From positions 1,488,001 to 1,552,000 of the forward strand of contig NC_081547.1 of NCBI RefSeq assembly GCF_901000735.1: a stretch of DNA of 64,000 bases. The letters are read 5' to 3'. The stretch is from Corylus avellana. Taxonomy: Eukaryota; Streptophyta; Magnoliopsida; Fagales; Betulaceae. Numbering within the stretch: the stretch's first letter is position 1; the number at the start of each line of letters is the position of its first letter. Made by a program: the position numbers and the translations under genes. Shown here one piece after another: positions 10,187 to 21,880 of this stretch. The notes under the pieces are model-generated. The model was not told the origin of the DNA, ran no database searches, and was given only the letters and a program-made list of their open reading frames with translations.

Positions 10187-11760
10187 CTAATTTATATATT
10201 ATTTTTATTCAAATTGATTACTTCTCTTTTGTAAATTGTACGTTGAATTTGGTAAATTTTATAATTAAAACGTAAGGGTTTTATTTGTAATATATTTAAT
10301 TGTATTAATGAATAAAACAAAAGGTTCTCAAATTTTCTTTTTCTTTCTCTATTTTTCTTTTTATATTCTCTTTCTTTCTGTTTATATTCTACAATTAAAA
10401 CGTATATGTTTTATTTGGAATTAATGCATTTAATTGATATCTTAGTGAAAAAAACAAAAGGTTTTCAATTTCTCAATTTCTCTCTTTGTTTATTTTTCTT
10501 TTTTCTTCTTTTGCTTTCTATATATATCTCAATGTTATTTTGTAAATTTTACACTCAATTTAGGAAAAAAGACGAGAGTTTCCAATCGTTGTTTCTCAAT
10601 TAAAAAATATACTACAGTTCTTTTTTTTTTTTTGCTAGAAAAATTCTTTTCATTTATATTAGCATTTTCATTTTTTTTGTTTTTTGTTTTTTTATCTTTA
10701 TCCTGTGGTTATGTTCTTCCATTTTTTTTTTTTTATCCCTTGTATTTTTGTTCTAATTTATATATTATTTTTATTCAAATTGATTAGTTTTCTTTTGTAA
10801 ATTTTATATTGATTTCGGGAATTGATAGTGAGAGATAGTTTCTTGTCGTTATTTTTAGTTTGCGTTGTTGTTCATTGAGTAATTCGTTTTTCTATTTACA
10901 TGCTTAATTAACGGCCAACATTGGTTTTCAAGGTTTCATTTGAATTGAGAAACGAATACAACCGAAAAAGACAATTTCAACTAATTTATATATTATTGTT
11001 TATTCAAATTGATTATTTTTCTATGGTAAATTTTACATTGAATTCAAGGAAATGATAGTGAGAGAGACTTTCCTATCATTATTTTTGGTATGAGGTATGA
11101 CCTTTTTTTATTACATTGGTGTTTATTGAGTAATATTTTTTTTCCTGTGTCCGAAAAGTAGTTCACGTTACGTGATATATGTTGTTATGTTATTTCATCA
11201 TTCATTTTTTTTTCCTTATATTTTGTTCTAATTTATATATATCTATATATTTTTTCAAATTGATTATTTTTCTTTTGTAAATTCTACCTTGAATTCAAGG
11301 AAATGATAGGAAAAAATAGTTTCCTATCGGTTATTTTTGGTATGAGGTATGACATTTTTTTAGATTATATTGATGGTCATTGAGTTTTTATTTTTTATTT
11401 TTTATTTTTTTACTTTATATACGTGAATGATAGTTGAAAGGAAAACTTTATTTGATAAGACTTTTTTTTATACCTCTCGAATTTCATTGGAACTAGGAAA
11501 AATATAGCGAAATATAGATTTATTTAATGTGGTTTTGTTTTGTTTTGGTTTTTTTGTTTTTTGTTTTTTGTTTTAATTTATATATTATTTTTCATTCAAA
11601 TTTCTTATTTTTCTTTTGTAAATTTAATTGACTTTGTTGTTATTATTATTTTTTTTTGGTGATCCAATATTCATTCCATGATTTTTTTTATCTCTTTCTT
11701 TTATAAAAGAGATAAAACTACTCCTACGAGAATAAATATTTTAACATATTTTAATTAAGG
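10187..11760. repeat. AT-rich region with irregular direct repeats of about 240 bp
   Basis: A unit containing CTAATTTATATATTATT, CAAATTGATTA, TTTGTAAATTTTA, GGAAATGATAG and GGTATGAGGTATGAC recurs near 10186, 10752, 10980, 11228 and (partly) 11572. Pieces of the 4601-type array lie at 10258-10580. There are long T runs and no credible open reading frame. The stretch separates duplicated PR-1 copies c and d. Confidence 0.7.
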
Positions 11761-11817
11761 GTGTTAGATTCTAACTCATTTCAATGTTTTATTTTATTTA
11801 TATTTTTTGTTGGTTTG

Positions 11818-12470
11818 TGTCCCCAACTGGAATTCATGGATCAAGTTGTTTGCAAATTGCAACAGCCAGCAGAGATAGTGAAGGAAAGTTTTTGTACCAT
11901 TCTTCATTTGTTCTCCATCACCCTTCTCACATTCAAGCCCCATATGTACAAATGGGCTATAACCAACAAATAAACAAACGGATTTCCGATGTGGTACACC
12001 ATGGCCCATCTCATTCTTGATTTCAGCCCATCTCAGTATTTACTAAAAAATGTTCATAATTTGGACTAGCTACTAGAGTCTATATAAGAGTTATTACGCC
12101 CTGGGCCCATCTCAGTCTTCAATTAAGCAATTTTCTGTCTTCCAGCAAGTTTCAGGGGTCAAAATGGTGAATCCAGTGTCACGTGAACACAAATGTTCTT
12201 GAGGTATATTTTTTGGGTTCAATTATTATCATCTGCCCGTGTACGGTGGCCCACCTACCAGTCTAATCAGAGACGCGAGCTATTCATATTTGTCGGTGAG
12301 TCTTCGAATTTTTTACAGTTTATTTTTATTTAAGTTAAATATCCAACATCTTCGAATCCCATTTGCTGAAGAAATAATACTGTGAAAAAGATCTCTACTC
12401 GATTTGTACCTCAAGAAATTTTATTTTACAATAGCTGTCATCAAAGCTTCCATAACCATACAAAGAAGAG
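11818..12470. repeat. Duplicated block B, copy 2 (3' flank of PR-1 copy d)
   Basis: This is the partner of 7430-8130. It leads directly into the intact PR-1 copy d, so it is the likely parental copy. It keeps about 50 bases (around 12180-12235, CACGTGAACACAAATG) that the other copy lost. Confidence 0.85.
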
Positions 12471-12487
12471 AAAGCTCTATAACTTCT

Positions 12488-13030
12488 CTAGTACGGACTC
12501 TCCCCAACAGTATTCCCCGGTGGATCATAGAAACATATGGTTAGACTGGCGCTCTCCTTCACACATGTTGCTTGAGCACACCCCAACTCCACAGACTTCC
12601 TCCACACAACCTGAGTATACACCCCGCACGTGTGGTTCGGCAGGCACGTGTTGTCGGTGTGGTTGTAGTACTCCTTCTCTTTCACCCATGCATCGACGGC
12701 CGTGCGTGGCGTCACGGCCTGGCCGCCACTTGCCCACAGCTGGTTTCCACCGTACTTGCTATTGCTCACGTTGGCAAACTTGCAGCCCATTTTGTCTCTT
12801 TGGTACCGGACTAGTCGGCTCGTGCCATTGGCTAGCCCCTCGCTCCACTTGAGCGGGCCAACCCCAACGGCTGCCCTTGCTTGGTTGTGTCCGTCGAGGA
12901 ACTCCCGGGCTGCGGCTGACAGTGGCGCCGGAAGGTTGGGGGTGGTGGGGCTAGTTGAAGGCGCAGTCCCTTGCGCTAAGATGTGAGGTATGGCTAGAGC
13001 CACAATGAGTATAAGGAAAGCGTAGGCCAT
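12488..13030 (-). CDS. STS14-like PR-1 / CAP domain secreted protein, copy d
   Basis: Intronless, 180 residues, the longest copy. The signal peptide is MAYAFLILIVALAIPHILAQ. A Pro/Thr/Ser-rich linker of about 15 residues not seen in the other copies comes next, followed by the CAP domain: GHNQARAAVGVGPLKWSEGL, KYGGNQLWASGGQAVTPRTA, VYTQVVWRKSVELGCAQATC, YDPPGNTVGESPY. There are six cysteines and several N-glycosylation sites (NGT, NVS, NHT). The GGNQLWASG and GVYTQ motifs match the STS14-type branch of PR-1 as I remember it. It has a TATA box 42 bases upstream. It is probably closest to the ancestral gene of the cluster, and the relic at 8131-8201 derives from this type. Confidence 0.92.
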   Translation of the reverse strand: MAYAFLILIVALAIPHILAQGTAPSTSPTTPNLPAPLSAAAREFLDGHNQARAAVGVGPLKWSEGLANGTSRLVRYQRDKMGCKFANVSNSKYGGNQLWASGGQAVTPRTAVDAWVKEKEYYNHTDNTCLPNHTCGVYTQVVWRKSVELGCAQATCVKESASLTICFYDPPGNTVGESPY

Positions 13031-13071
13031 TTTTCTATCTAATGTGGTGCAAGTGGGGAGCTTTCTGTAAT

Positions 13072-13079
13072 TATTTATA
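13072..13079 (-). promoter_or_regulatory. TATA box of PR-1 copy d
   Basis: Minus strand reads TATAAATA, 42 bases upstream of the start codon, in the same sequence context (AATAATTAC) as the copy-b box. Confidence 0.7.
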
Positions 13080-13080
13080 G

Positions 13081-13903
13081 ATAGGCTAATTTAATTGGGT
13101 AGGTGGATATATAGGTCGTGAAAAATGAGATGCTTCCTAGTTTGTCCATATGTTTAAGGGAATTCATTATTGGGATGGAAGGGTTATGTTGTCATTTCAA
13201 GTTTTGGTGTATTTTAATGCTGTGTGTGTAATTGAAATCGGCATCTCTATTTATTTTTATTTTTGAGTTTTTATTGACCTTGTTGACCTGGATCTGAAAG
13301 TACTGAGCCCCATGTCACGTGTGCATTTATAATCTTCAAAATTTCAAATCAAGTAGCAGGCCATGATCTAAACTAGGCCTGGTCGCTCTTGGTTTCTTGA
13401 GGATTGGGGGCTGAGGGTTTACCTTATTAAAGATCCATTGGGCCTAGTTGACCCAATTTACCTTTTGGGTTGGTTGTGCTCGTCGGTTGGTCGACAATTA
13501 CTAGTGCCGACGGATTGTACCTGACCCGACCCACATCATGTTGCCTTGTTGGGACTACTGGCAACTATTCATAACCATAACGACAAACGATATAATTATT
13601 TTGATGGTTGTATTAGTGGAGCGCTTATCGGCTACTACTCATGGCAAGACAACCCTATTTGCCACACTTTTAGGTCGGGTAGTTTGCATCGACAAGATTA
13701 ATTAGGTGCCATGGGATAAACAGTCCATACTAAAAATGTCAAGCGCCCACTTGGGGCAGTCCATACTGACAATGTGTCAGATTTCAAGGGTAAGCAATCC
13801 ATATCAACAATATGCTCTCACACCGAATGGTGCCACATGGCCTAAGTTATTACCCCAATCAAATGGTGTCACATGACCCCGATTATTACATCTTCTTCCC
13901 TAT
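13081..13903. other. Intergenic, no gene seen
   Basis: This is the upstream flank of PR-1 copy d followed by unique-looking sequence. Two short near-repeats occur near 13823 and 13862 (AATGGTGCCACATGGCC and AATGGTGTCACATGACC). No coding signal. Confidence 0.5.
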
Positions 13904-14319
13904 AGAGCATTCTCAGCGGACTTTTTATAAGGAAGTCTGTTCTCTAAGTTTTAAAAATATGTCTAAAAAATCACAAAAAACATCCCATAACAGACTCCCT
14001 AAATGAACTATAAACGCTATGATTGTTACAATAGAACCTAATGTTTTGGGTTCCACTATTGCAATTCTTATGATTATTAAAAAAAAAAAAAAAAATGATT
14101 ATCTCTTTCTCTCTTGTCTCATCTCTCCTCTCATGTCTCACAATTTTCTCTCATCTCTCCTTTCATATATATAATATAACTAAAAAAATATATATTTTTT
14201 AATGATACAGGGAATAATTAAGGAAAGTTATTGAGGTGTATTTTGACATAAGAAAGCAAAAAGTAGTTTAAATCCTTAAATGTAAGAAAAATAACGAGAA
14301 ATCTGCTGAGAATGCTCTA
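13903..14319. mobile_element. MITE with 17-bp terminal inverted repeats
   Basis: The left end TAGAGCATTCTCAGCGGA and right end TCTGCTGAGAATGCTCTA are inverse to each other with one mismatch. The element is about 417 bp, non-coding, and holds an A run and a CTCTCATCTCTCC-rich centre. I could not define a clear target-site duplication. Confidence 0.75.
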
Positions 14320-16004
14320 ATAAGAGTCTATTATACATTTATACCAAATAAAAAACTTAAGCAGTTATAATCTTTAAAGCTTTTTGTTCTTCTACGGAAT
14401 CACCCACTAATTTAAGCACTAAAGTATTTCTCACAGCACGTCTTAGTCACCCTTACCAGTTTTCTACCTCGGCAAGTCTTATTGGCTGAGCTATTGGGGT
14501 GCAGTCAACTACACTAGTAGTATATGTTTGGGCCTAAAAATTAGCCTACAGCGTTAAGGTCTCAATTGGCTCTGTTAACATAAGAAAGTCCATCTGCAAT
14601 GTCCTTGTCTACTATATGTTGCAAGTATTGCATAGAAAATAGTCCAAACAACCTTAAAAACATTTAATAAAAGCACGTCCATGGTCCTTGAGGCTCGAGG
14701 GGTAAAGGCCACCCTTTTCCTTGCTTTTTTATTTTTAGATTTGATTTTTTTTAATAAATTAAAAGTTTTTTTTTTTTTTTTAACTGACGTGACATTAACA
14801 TCAACAGTTTTAAAATGAAGGATCTAAATGAAAATTAGAAAAATTTAAAAAGTTAGAAGTCAAATTTACGAACCTATGGACTAAATTGAAATCGCTTATC
14901 CCATCAAGGATTACGTTTCTCTTATATTTACTCTCAATTTTAATTACTTAATAATTGTTTTGATAATTTTGACGTGTCTTATTGCGGAGCTTAAAGGTTA
15001 GAGTAGTTATGCTATAATTAAATTACTCTTATGTCACTTTAAAAATGGTGTAACTTTTAAAATGACCATTGGACTTGTGATTAATTATTATTAATTTATG
15101 ATCAAATGATTATTTTAAAAGACACCCCATTCATGAAGTGATACAAGAAAGATACGAGAATTACTTCAAATGCTATAGTTAATAACTTTAAATGAATTTA
15201 TTTAAATAAATATTTGGTTTATATAAATCATTTTTGTTAAATTATAAATTATCCCAAATGTTTAACCTCATAAAAAAATTTAAAAAAAAAAAGAAAAAAA
15301 AAGAGTCATGTATGAGTTTAAACTTTCACTTAAAATTGAGTATTTAACTAAATTATAGATAAAATATGTAGTCAATTCAAAACTTCTTACTCTAGTACGC
15401 ATGTTAATTCACAAATTAACCTAAAAGTTTAAGATCATAAAAAGGAATAAATATAATTATTTAATTAATATTTTAATAATTTCGAGTGACAGGTACGAAT
15501 CTTTGGAATTGTAGCAGCTCAATCCGAGAAAGAAATAATAGAGAATATTATTAAGGAAGGTTTTGTTTTGAATGATACACGTTGCACACTACGTGGCAAA
15601 ACTCTTTAGACTTCGTCATATATAAATAAATAAATATTGCATTCGTGCAACGACTTCCGTTGTCTCAATCGGGCATCAAAAGGGCGTCCCACGAACTCCG
15701 CCATGAGGCTGGTTGAACATTGTTTTCAGAATTGAAAACCCCCTTGCTTTTACGCTTCAATTTGCAGCCACAAATACATTATAACAAAACCCAAATTCCT
15801 TAGAGGAAAGCAGCAGTAATTAATTAATGCACCGAAATATGGATGTCTTCTTTTATTATTATTATTATTATTAATCTTTTCTAAATCACCAGATAGGCCT
15901 CCCTCAAGAAAGTTCGGCAATGGCACGTTCCCAAATCAATAAAATAAAGAATTGAGTGAGAGTGAGTTAACGTAAGTACCTGGTTATCGCCGGGAAATGA
16001 GCTT
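14320..16004. other. Intergenic; contains a probable foldback at about 15000-15185
   Basis: The region is AT-rich and non-coding. Around 15000-15185 an imperfect inverted repeat (AGTTATGCTATA ... GCTATAGTTAATAAC, with ATGTCACTT mirrored by AAGTGATAC) suggests a small MITE. A (TTA)n run lies at 15852-15873. Confidence 0.45.
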
Positions 16005-16415
16005 CTAATAGGTGTGGGAGAAGTCAACGCCGTTGTGACCGAGCGCAGTGGTGGCCGTAATGGCCAGGGAACACAAGTCAGGGAGTGAGAGGGGGTGGCG
16101 GGCCCGGGACAATGGCATGAGGAAGTAGATATGGCCTGGTTGTAGCTCCTCCTCGCCGGGCAAGTGGGGCGCGCACGTACCGATGTACAGGGACTCGTAG
16201 CTGCAGAGGAAGCAGCTGGGGTTCTGGGAGGTGACAGCCTTGGCTTGGACCGGCTGCTTCAACTCCTGGACCCAACGACCGTCCACGTGAATTACCTTTG
16301 TTGTCTTTGGTAGCTTTTGGTTGCAATCTCGTCTTTGTCCTTTTTTTCCTCCGACTACTACCACTCCACTACCTCTGGCTCTACTTGTTTTTTCTGATGA
16401 GGCACAGCCACCCAT
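16005..16415 (-). CDS. DUF4228 (PADRE) domain protein
   Basis: Single exon, 136 residues from the ATG at 16415. The open frame extends upstream, but I chose this start because MGGCAS is the N-myristoylation/palmitoylation signal typical of this family. The PADRE-type core follows: VIHVDGRWVQELKQPVQAKA, then NPSCFLCSYESLYIG, then ELQPGHIYFLMPLSRARHPL and DLCSLAITATTAL. A basic low-complexity stretch lies between the signal and the core. Members are small, often stress- or pathogen-induced, and the biochemical role is unknown. A paralogue lies at 21881-22366 on the same strand, but the two are diverged and about 5.5 kb apart. Confidence 0.88.
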   Translation of the reverse strand: MGGCASSEKTSRARGSGVVVVGGKKGQRRDCNQKLPKTTKVIHVDGRWVQELKQPVQAKAVTSQNPSCFLCSYESLYIGTCAPHLPGEEELQPGHIYFLMPLSRARHPLSLPDLCSLAITATTALGHNGVDFSHTY

Positions 16416-19400
16416 GTCTATGTCTGTCTCCGCGTGTGTGGGTGCCAGCTGAGAGATTCCAGACAGGGCGGTGTCTTTATGTTCAATTCGTGTGTTTGGA
16501 ATGGTATGTAATATGTATGGTGTATGGAAGATGATCTTTTTTGAGGGAGTTTGTATTTGGTTGACCGCTACAAGGACATTTAACAAAACCAAAGAACAGT
16601 CGCCTGAAGGATTAATTATACTAGTTGACTCAGTTGAGCAGTTTCTATTTTCTATCCAAATGATGTGTGTTCTTAGATATGGGAAATATATGATATTGGT
16701 GTTAGGGCCCTGGAATTTGCTGACTTCAAGTTTGGAATCTCTACTTATGGAAGACTGGAAAATAGTGATCAATGGGTCCGTTACGTGGCCATTTTTTTCA
16801 CAATGCAAAATTTCGTAATAATACAACCCAATCCAAGCAATAGAGTTGAGCAAAAAACCCAGTAATTTGCTGGATCAAAACTTTGATGAGATTCACTTGT
16901 CCGAACATGTAATCTATGGCGGATTGCAGATGATCGATCCGGATTCGTTATTGGGTTGGGTTCAGCTTTAGAAAAGGTTTGTGAATTAGGCTACCCCAAA
17001 CGTAGCCCTTCTCCATCAAACCGTTGGGCCACCAAGAAATCAACACATCTAAATGTGCTCTATTCAAACTTCAAAGCAGCCCCATGGTGTTCCTCTTCCT
17101 TTTACGGTACAGTCCCGGCAAGACTTTGCACTTTCATTGTAAAAAAAATTGGTAACCGATTCATCTCGTTTGAATGCCTAAAATAATGTTAAATCACCAC
17201 TCATTTCAAACTGTTTTTGAAGTAACACAATATCAGAGTTAAAATCTTAAGTTTTAATATTATTGTCAACGTTGTCATTCACCTCACATTTCAATTGCAT
17301 TTAACGAATAAAACACAAGCCTCTCAATGCAAATGATTTATTATCTTACCCTAGATGTCAACATAATGACTAGGAAAATGTTTATCCATATCCATCTTCA
17401 ATATGAATGATTCTTACACGGGCCTGCATCATGCTCACAACATGGTATGTCATCACTCAACTTTTGACTAAATGTTGCTGCCAAGTATTGTAATCTATTT
17501 AATGTTCATTTTCACTCTTTGTCACCATCTAACTCATCTTTCCTCCAAAACTTATCATTAATCTTCTTTTAATTAACGAGAAGAAACCTAAATATCGTAC
17601 GGAGTCCTTCGCACTATCTCAGATAAGCCCGAAGACCGGAATCTCGATTAATAATGTAAATAGCATACCCACTTACCAATTGTGGCCGCCCAACTTTGCT
17701 AAAATGTTTTATACTATATACAACCAATAATTTAATATAACTCTATATATCCTAATATTGCATTAAGGGATTAATTGGACCCTGAGCTCCATTTTTGTCA
17801 AGGACAGGGGAATGTAATTCTTGGTCTCTTCTTCCTGTCATCTTGTGGCATGTTATTCCAAATATGCCAAGCTCATGTCATTTACCACCTAAAATTTGCT
17901 TGATATTTACAGCATAATGATGTTAGTTCCGGCAAAAAGGACACCCATTTGCAACATTATTTCTTGCGTCCTTGCTCTGCCAATATATTCCACCTTTTTT
18001 GTTTGTCCCTCGTCCTCTCTAGAATATGAATTAAATGCATTGAACAAGAACTCCTTCGGTCTTGGATTTTAGCCGAAGTCTCTCCACTACTTGGCCATAT
18101 AATTGGAATCCTGCAATTCTCACAGGAGATTCTTGCAATTGTTAGAAGCCTACACTTATTTGTTCGAATTGCCCGATCATCTGCTCGAATAAGCGAGCCT
18201 TAAGTGAGCCTCCTCATAAGTCTAACAATTACCAAAAAAAATAATAAAATAAAAAATAAAAAATAAAAAAATCCCAATTGCAAGAAATCCCGATCACTAA
18301 TTGCCCACTTGTCCAAAGTACTTTTTTCAGTGCTTAAAAAACTTGATCTATCTTTAGGATTCATAGCTAGAAGAACATGTCTTTGGTGCTTTTCTCTTTT
18401 TCTCATTTGGTGGACAGAACAGATGGCCTCACTTTTTCCATTTGCTACCAAAACCACCATTCATTCACGTTTGGGAATAAATGTAGATGATTAAAATTAT
18501 CCAAACAAATCCCTAATAATGTGTTGGTTAGTAAAGAAAGGAATATTGAAACTTAAAAGGCAAACATAGCTTAATGCCGAAGGCTGACCGAAACTAGAGA
18601 TCTGAAAGTGATTTACTATTGCCAAAATATCATCCAAATTAAATCTCTTTGGTTATACATCCACTCAAAATTATGTGCGCATGTAATTATCCTGTTTAAG
18701 CTTGGAACACCTCATAACAGCTGGAGTCAAAGGGGCTCTACTACCAAGGTATTGTAAGCCAATCTTTAGGCACGCTGGAAAATTGGGTGGGACATATGAT
18801 TGAATGGCTACTGAGGTATGGCCAAAATTATGAGCCCTTCTAGGTGAAAATGATATTGCAATAATTCACACAAATGTAGAAGGACCCTACTGCAAAAAAG
18901 TTGAAGACACTTAAAATATTAAGAGAGAACAATAAAAGCGAGGATTGAGATCCAATACAATGAGACTCTTTTATATGAGACTTTGTTTGAACTTTACCTA
19001 TTCGAGTAGGTATTCGGACAATGTGAACTCTACATTTTCAAACTGTTTGAGCAAATGAGATTGAACAATTTGACCCAATAACAACTTGAATGGTCATAGT
19101 CAATACCTCAGAAGTAAAAAAAAAAAAAAAAAAAATTGGTCATGGGTCGGTGACTCAGTATGCATAGTATAGAATAATGGAAATTGGAAACCCTTTTCAC
19201 ACTTTTTTCGAATTTCACTACCTACTCACCATCCAAAGATTCTCTCATTTGTGGGCAACTTGACATTGTGAGGCCACAAGAATAGTTGATCGAATGGACC
19301 AACTCACGAGAAGCTGTGAAGATCACCAACTTGCACATATAATGATGGTTGGGAATGCTCATGCTCATGCTCATGTTCATGCATGATGAGCATTGCATAT

Positions 19401-20843
19401 CCAAATTATGAGACTGTTCCTTGGATGGATCTTGTCATTCCCACTTGTTTATCACATGTATATATACTATACTATTACTAGGAAACCAGCAATCACACGT
19501 GCTGTTCTGTTTCTTTTTTCCTGCAGGTAACTCTTTATTCTTGCCTTCCAATCAACATGATTGGATTCCACCAGCTGGGGGTTTCATCACCAACCGGGCC
19601 TTCCAAATTTAAAATCACCTTTTATCTCCTCAAACCAACCAAGGGACAGAAATTAATATACTGAATTTAAAAAAGTTTTGGACGAAAATTTTGTCTGACA
19701 TTGATTAATTAAGGATATTCTTCCTTTAACATTATTATCGTATCAATTGACAGATCAAAATACCTTATAATTCTCTTTTTAAATTTTAAAGAATTCGAAT
19801 AAAAAATGAGAAAAAAAATGTACGGTTTTTAAGGTGTCCGAACAGGTAGACTCTGCATCTTAGGCAATCCAAAGATATGCTCGGGCATCTGGGGAGACCG
19901 ACATTTCCCACTCTCAGGCTCAGCATATGCTACAGCTGCAAACCATTACATGCAAAAATATCCAACGTCCATTCTAGTAGCCTAACTACTGTCCTCTGCC
20001 GAAAGTTCCAAATCAACCACTCTCAAAACCAACCAAAAAAACAGCCCAAAAGGAAATAGCATGTCCCATTGCAACCACCTATATCTAGTCACATATCATT
20101 TAAAACCATCATTTTCTCATGATAAACATCCCCCATATAGGCAATAGTATACGTGGTATATACAATACAGCATGGGCAATGATAATTGAGAAGGGGTAGG
20201 ACTTAGGAGGGGGCACAAATCGGTTTACCCAATTGCTCGCCTTCAAAACATAGACCTAAAAATATAGACTTTTTATGAATCCACATCTCATTAGCGCCAT
20301 TATTAGTATAATCATTGTTACAGCTGTAAACACTCTAATCCTAACCAAACCACACAACCGCGTTTGTTTAGCCAAACTCCACCACATTGAACTATTCCGC
20401 GTTTTTGGTATGGATTTCACTTTGGCTGATCTAATTTTTCTTAACTGTTTTCATTCAATTTAATTTTTTTTTTTTTTATAATTAAAATAAGATAAAGTAA
20501 AATTAAATCTGAACCGTTGAAATAAAGAACTACACCTAAGCCATATCCATATGGTATCCATTGCTAAAGACAAAAATAAACTAAGATCTGGATTGGTTGC
20601 AGATCTCTTTCTCGAATCATAGTCTATCTATTGCGATTGAGAGAGGTTTTTAATGACTTTCGAACTAATGAACCTTATCTCTCGAAAGGACATGCAATTG
20701 TAAGGACTCTCTTGTAATTGAGGATCTCGGTTCAACTGGATTAGAATTTAGCAATTGTTTGACTACGACCTAGTTAAAGTAACTCCTTAAAAGCGCTCTT
20801 ACATGAATATGAATTCGTAGTAATTGATATGACTTTTAAAATT
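16416..20843. other. Long intergenic region without a recognised gene
   Basis: I see no gene of a known family on either strand. Contents worth noting are a short TGCTCA repeat near 19355-19385, an A run near 19117-19135, and generally AT-rich unique sequence. Short open frames here lack codon bias or recognisable motifs. The part next to 16415 should contain the DUF4228 promoter. Confidence 0.5.
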
Positions 20844-21232
20844 AAGGAGAAATTTCACTAAGGACCATCAAACTTTCATCCGTTTTGAAATACCCCCTCA
20901 AAACTTCAAAATATCTCAATTTAGTCCCCTAAACTTTCAATTGCTCTCAATTTGGACCATTCCGTTAATTTTAGCGGTTAAAAATTCAAAAAAAGACCAA
21001 AATATCCCCTATTTTTTATTTTATTTTTTAAATAAAAAAAACATTTTAGAAGTTGGTATTTTATACAAAAGTCAGGGATATAAACGTCATGTGACGTTTA
21101 AAATCTGATGGAGGGGTCCAAATTGAAAGCAATTGAAAGTTCAGGGGACTAAATTGAGAGATTTTGAAGTTCATGGGGTATTTCAAAACGGGCGAAAGTT
21201 TGGGAGTTCTTAGTAAAATTTTTCCTAAAATT
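20844..21232. mobile_element. Long inverted-repeat MITE-like element, family 2
   Basis: The left arm (about 120 bp) has AAATTTCACTAAGGACCATC, GAAATACCCCCTC, AATTTAGTCCCCTAAACTTT and CAATTTGGACC. The right arm is its inverse: GGTCCAAATTGAAAGCAATT, AGTTCAGGGGACTAAATTGA, GGGGTATTTCAAAACG and CTTAGTAAAATTTTTCC. The centre carries AT-rich filler. A piece resembling the right end lies at 28713-28735. It is non-coding. The long, nearly perfect arms would yield a strong hairpin if transcribed. Confidence 0.8.
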
Positions 21233-21880
21233 AAATAGTAATATTTTATAAATAGAATAGTAATTTTAATATCTACAATGACACAAAAAAGGACAAAATT
21301 CTCATCAAAACAACAGGATTGTTGGAATCTTAATGCGGTCCAACAAACTTACCCCAACATGGGTGGAGCGTGGAGGGGGAAATTTGGACATCTCGTTGAT
21401 GACACACATATCATACGTATTTGCTGGAGTGATCCATATCCTGGGAAGTTTATCTAAGCCCCAAAATTGTCAAAGGTTGAAAATGATGTTTTATCCTCTT
21501 CTTTATGTACTCACACTTCTAGTCTTATCTCTTAATTAACCCATTTATTATTTCAGAGACAGCGTACGCAGGCATTCTACGTTTATTGTTTGCATCTTTC
21601 TCCACTGGAGAACGAGATTTTAGGGTTTCAAAATCTTAAATTGAAAGGAAACGATCATTGATCATTTATCATTTATCAATGATATCAATCATTGTGTTTA
21701 TGTAAATTTGCTCAACAACCTAAATAGGGGCAAAATTGGAACACGACCCCTAAATGGGCGACAGACCAAAAGTAAACGCTCAAAGCATTCACAGAAATAG
21801 CTCTACGACTTTAACAATTGAACCCCAAATCATTACAGTATTTACACCACTGACCCCAAAGACCTCTACAGGCTACAGCT

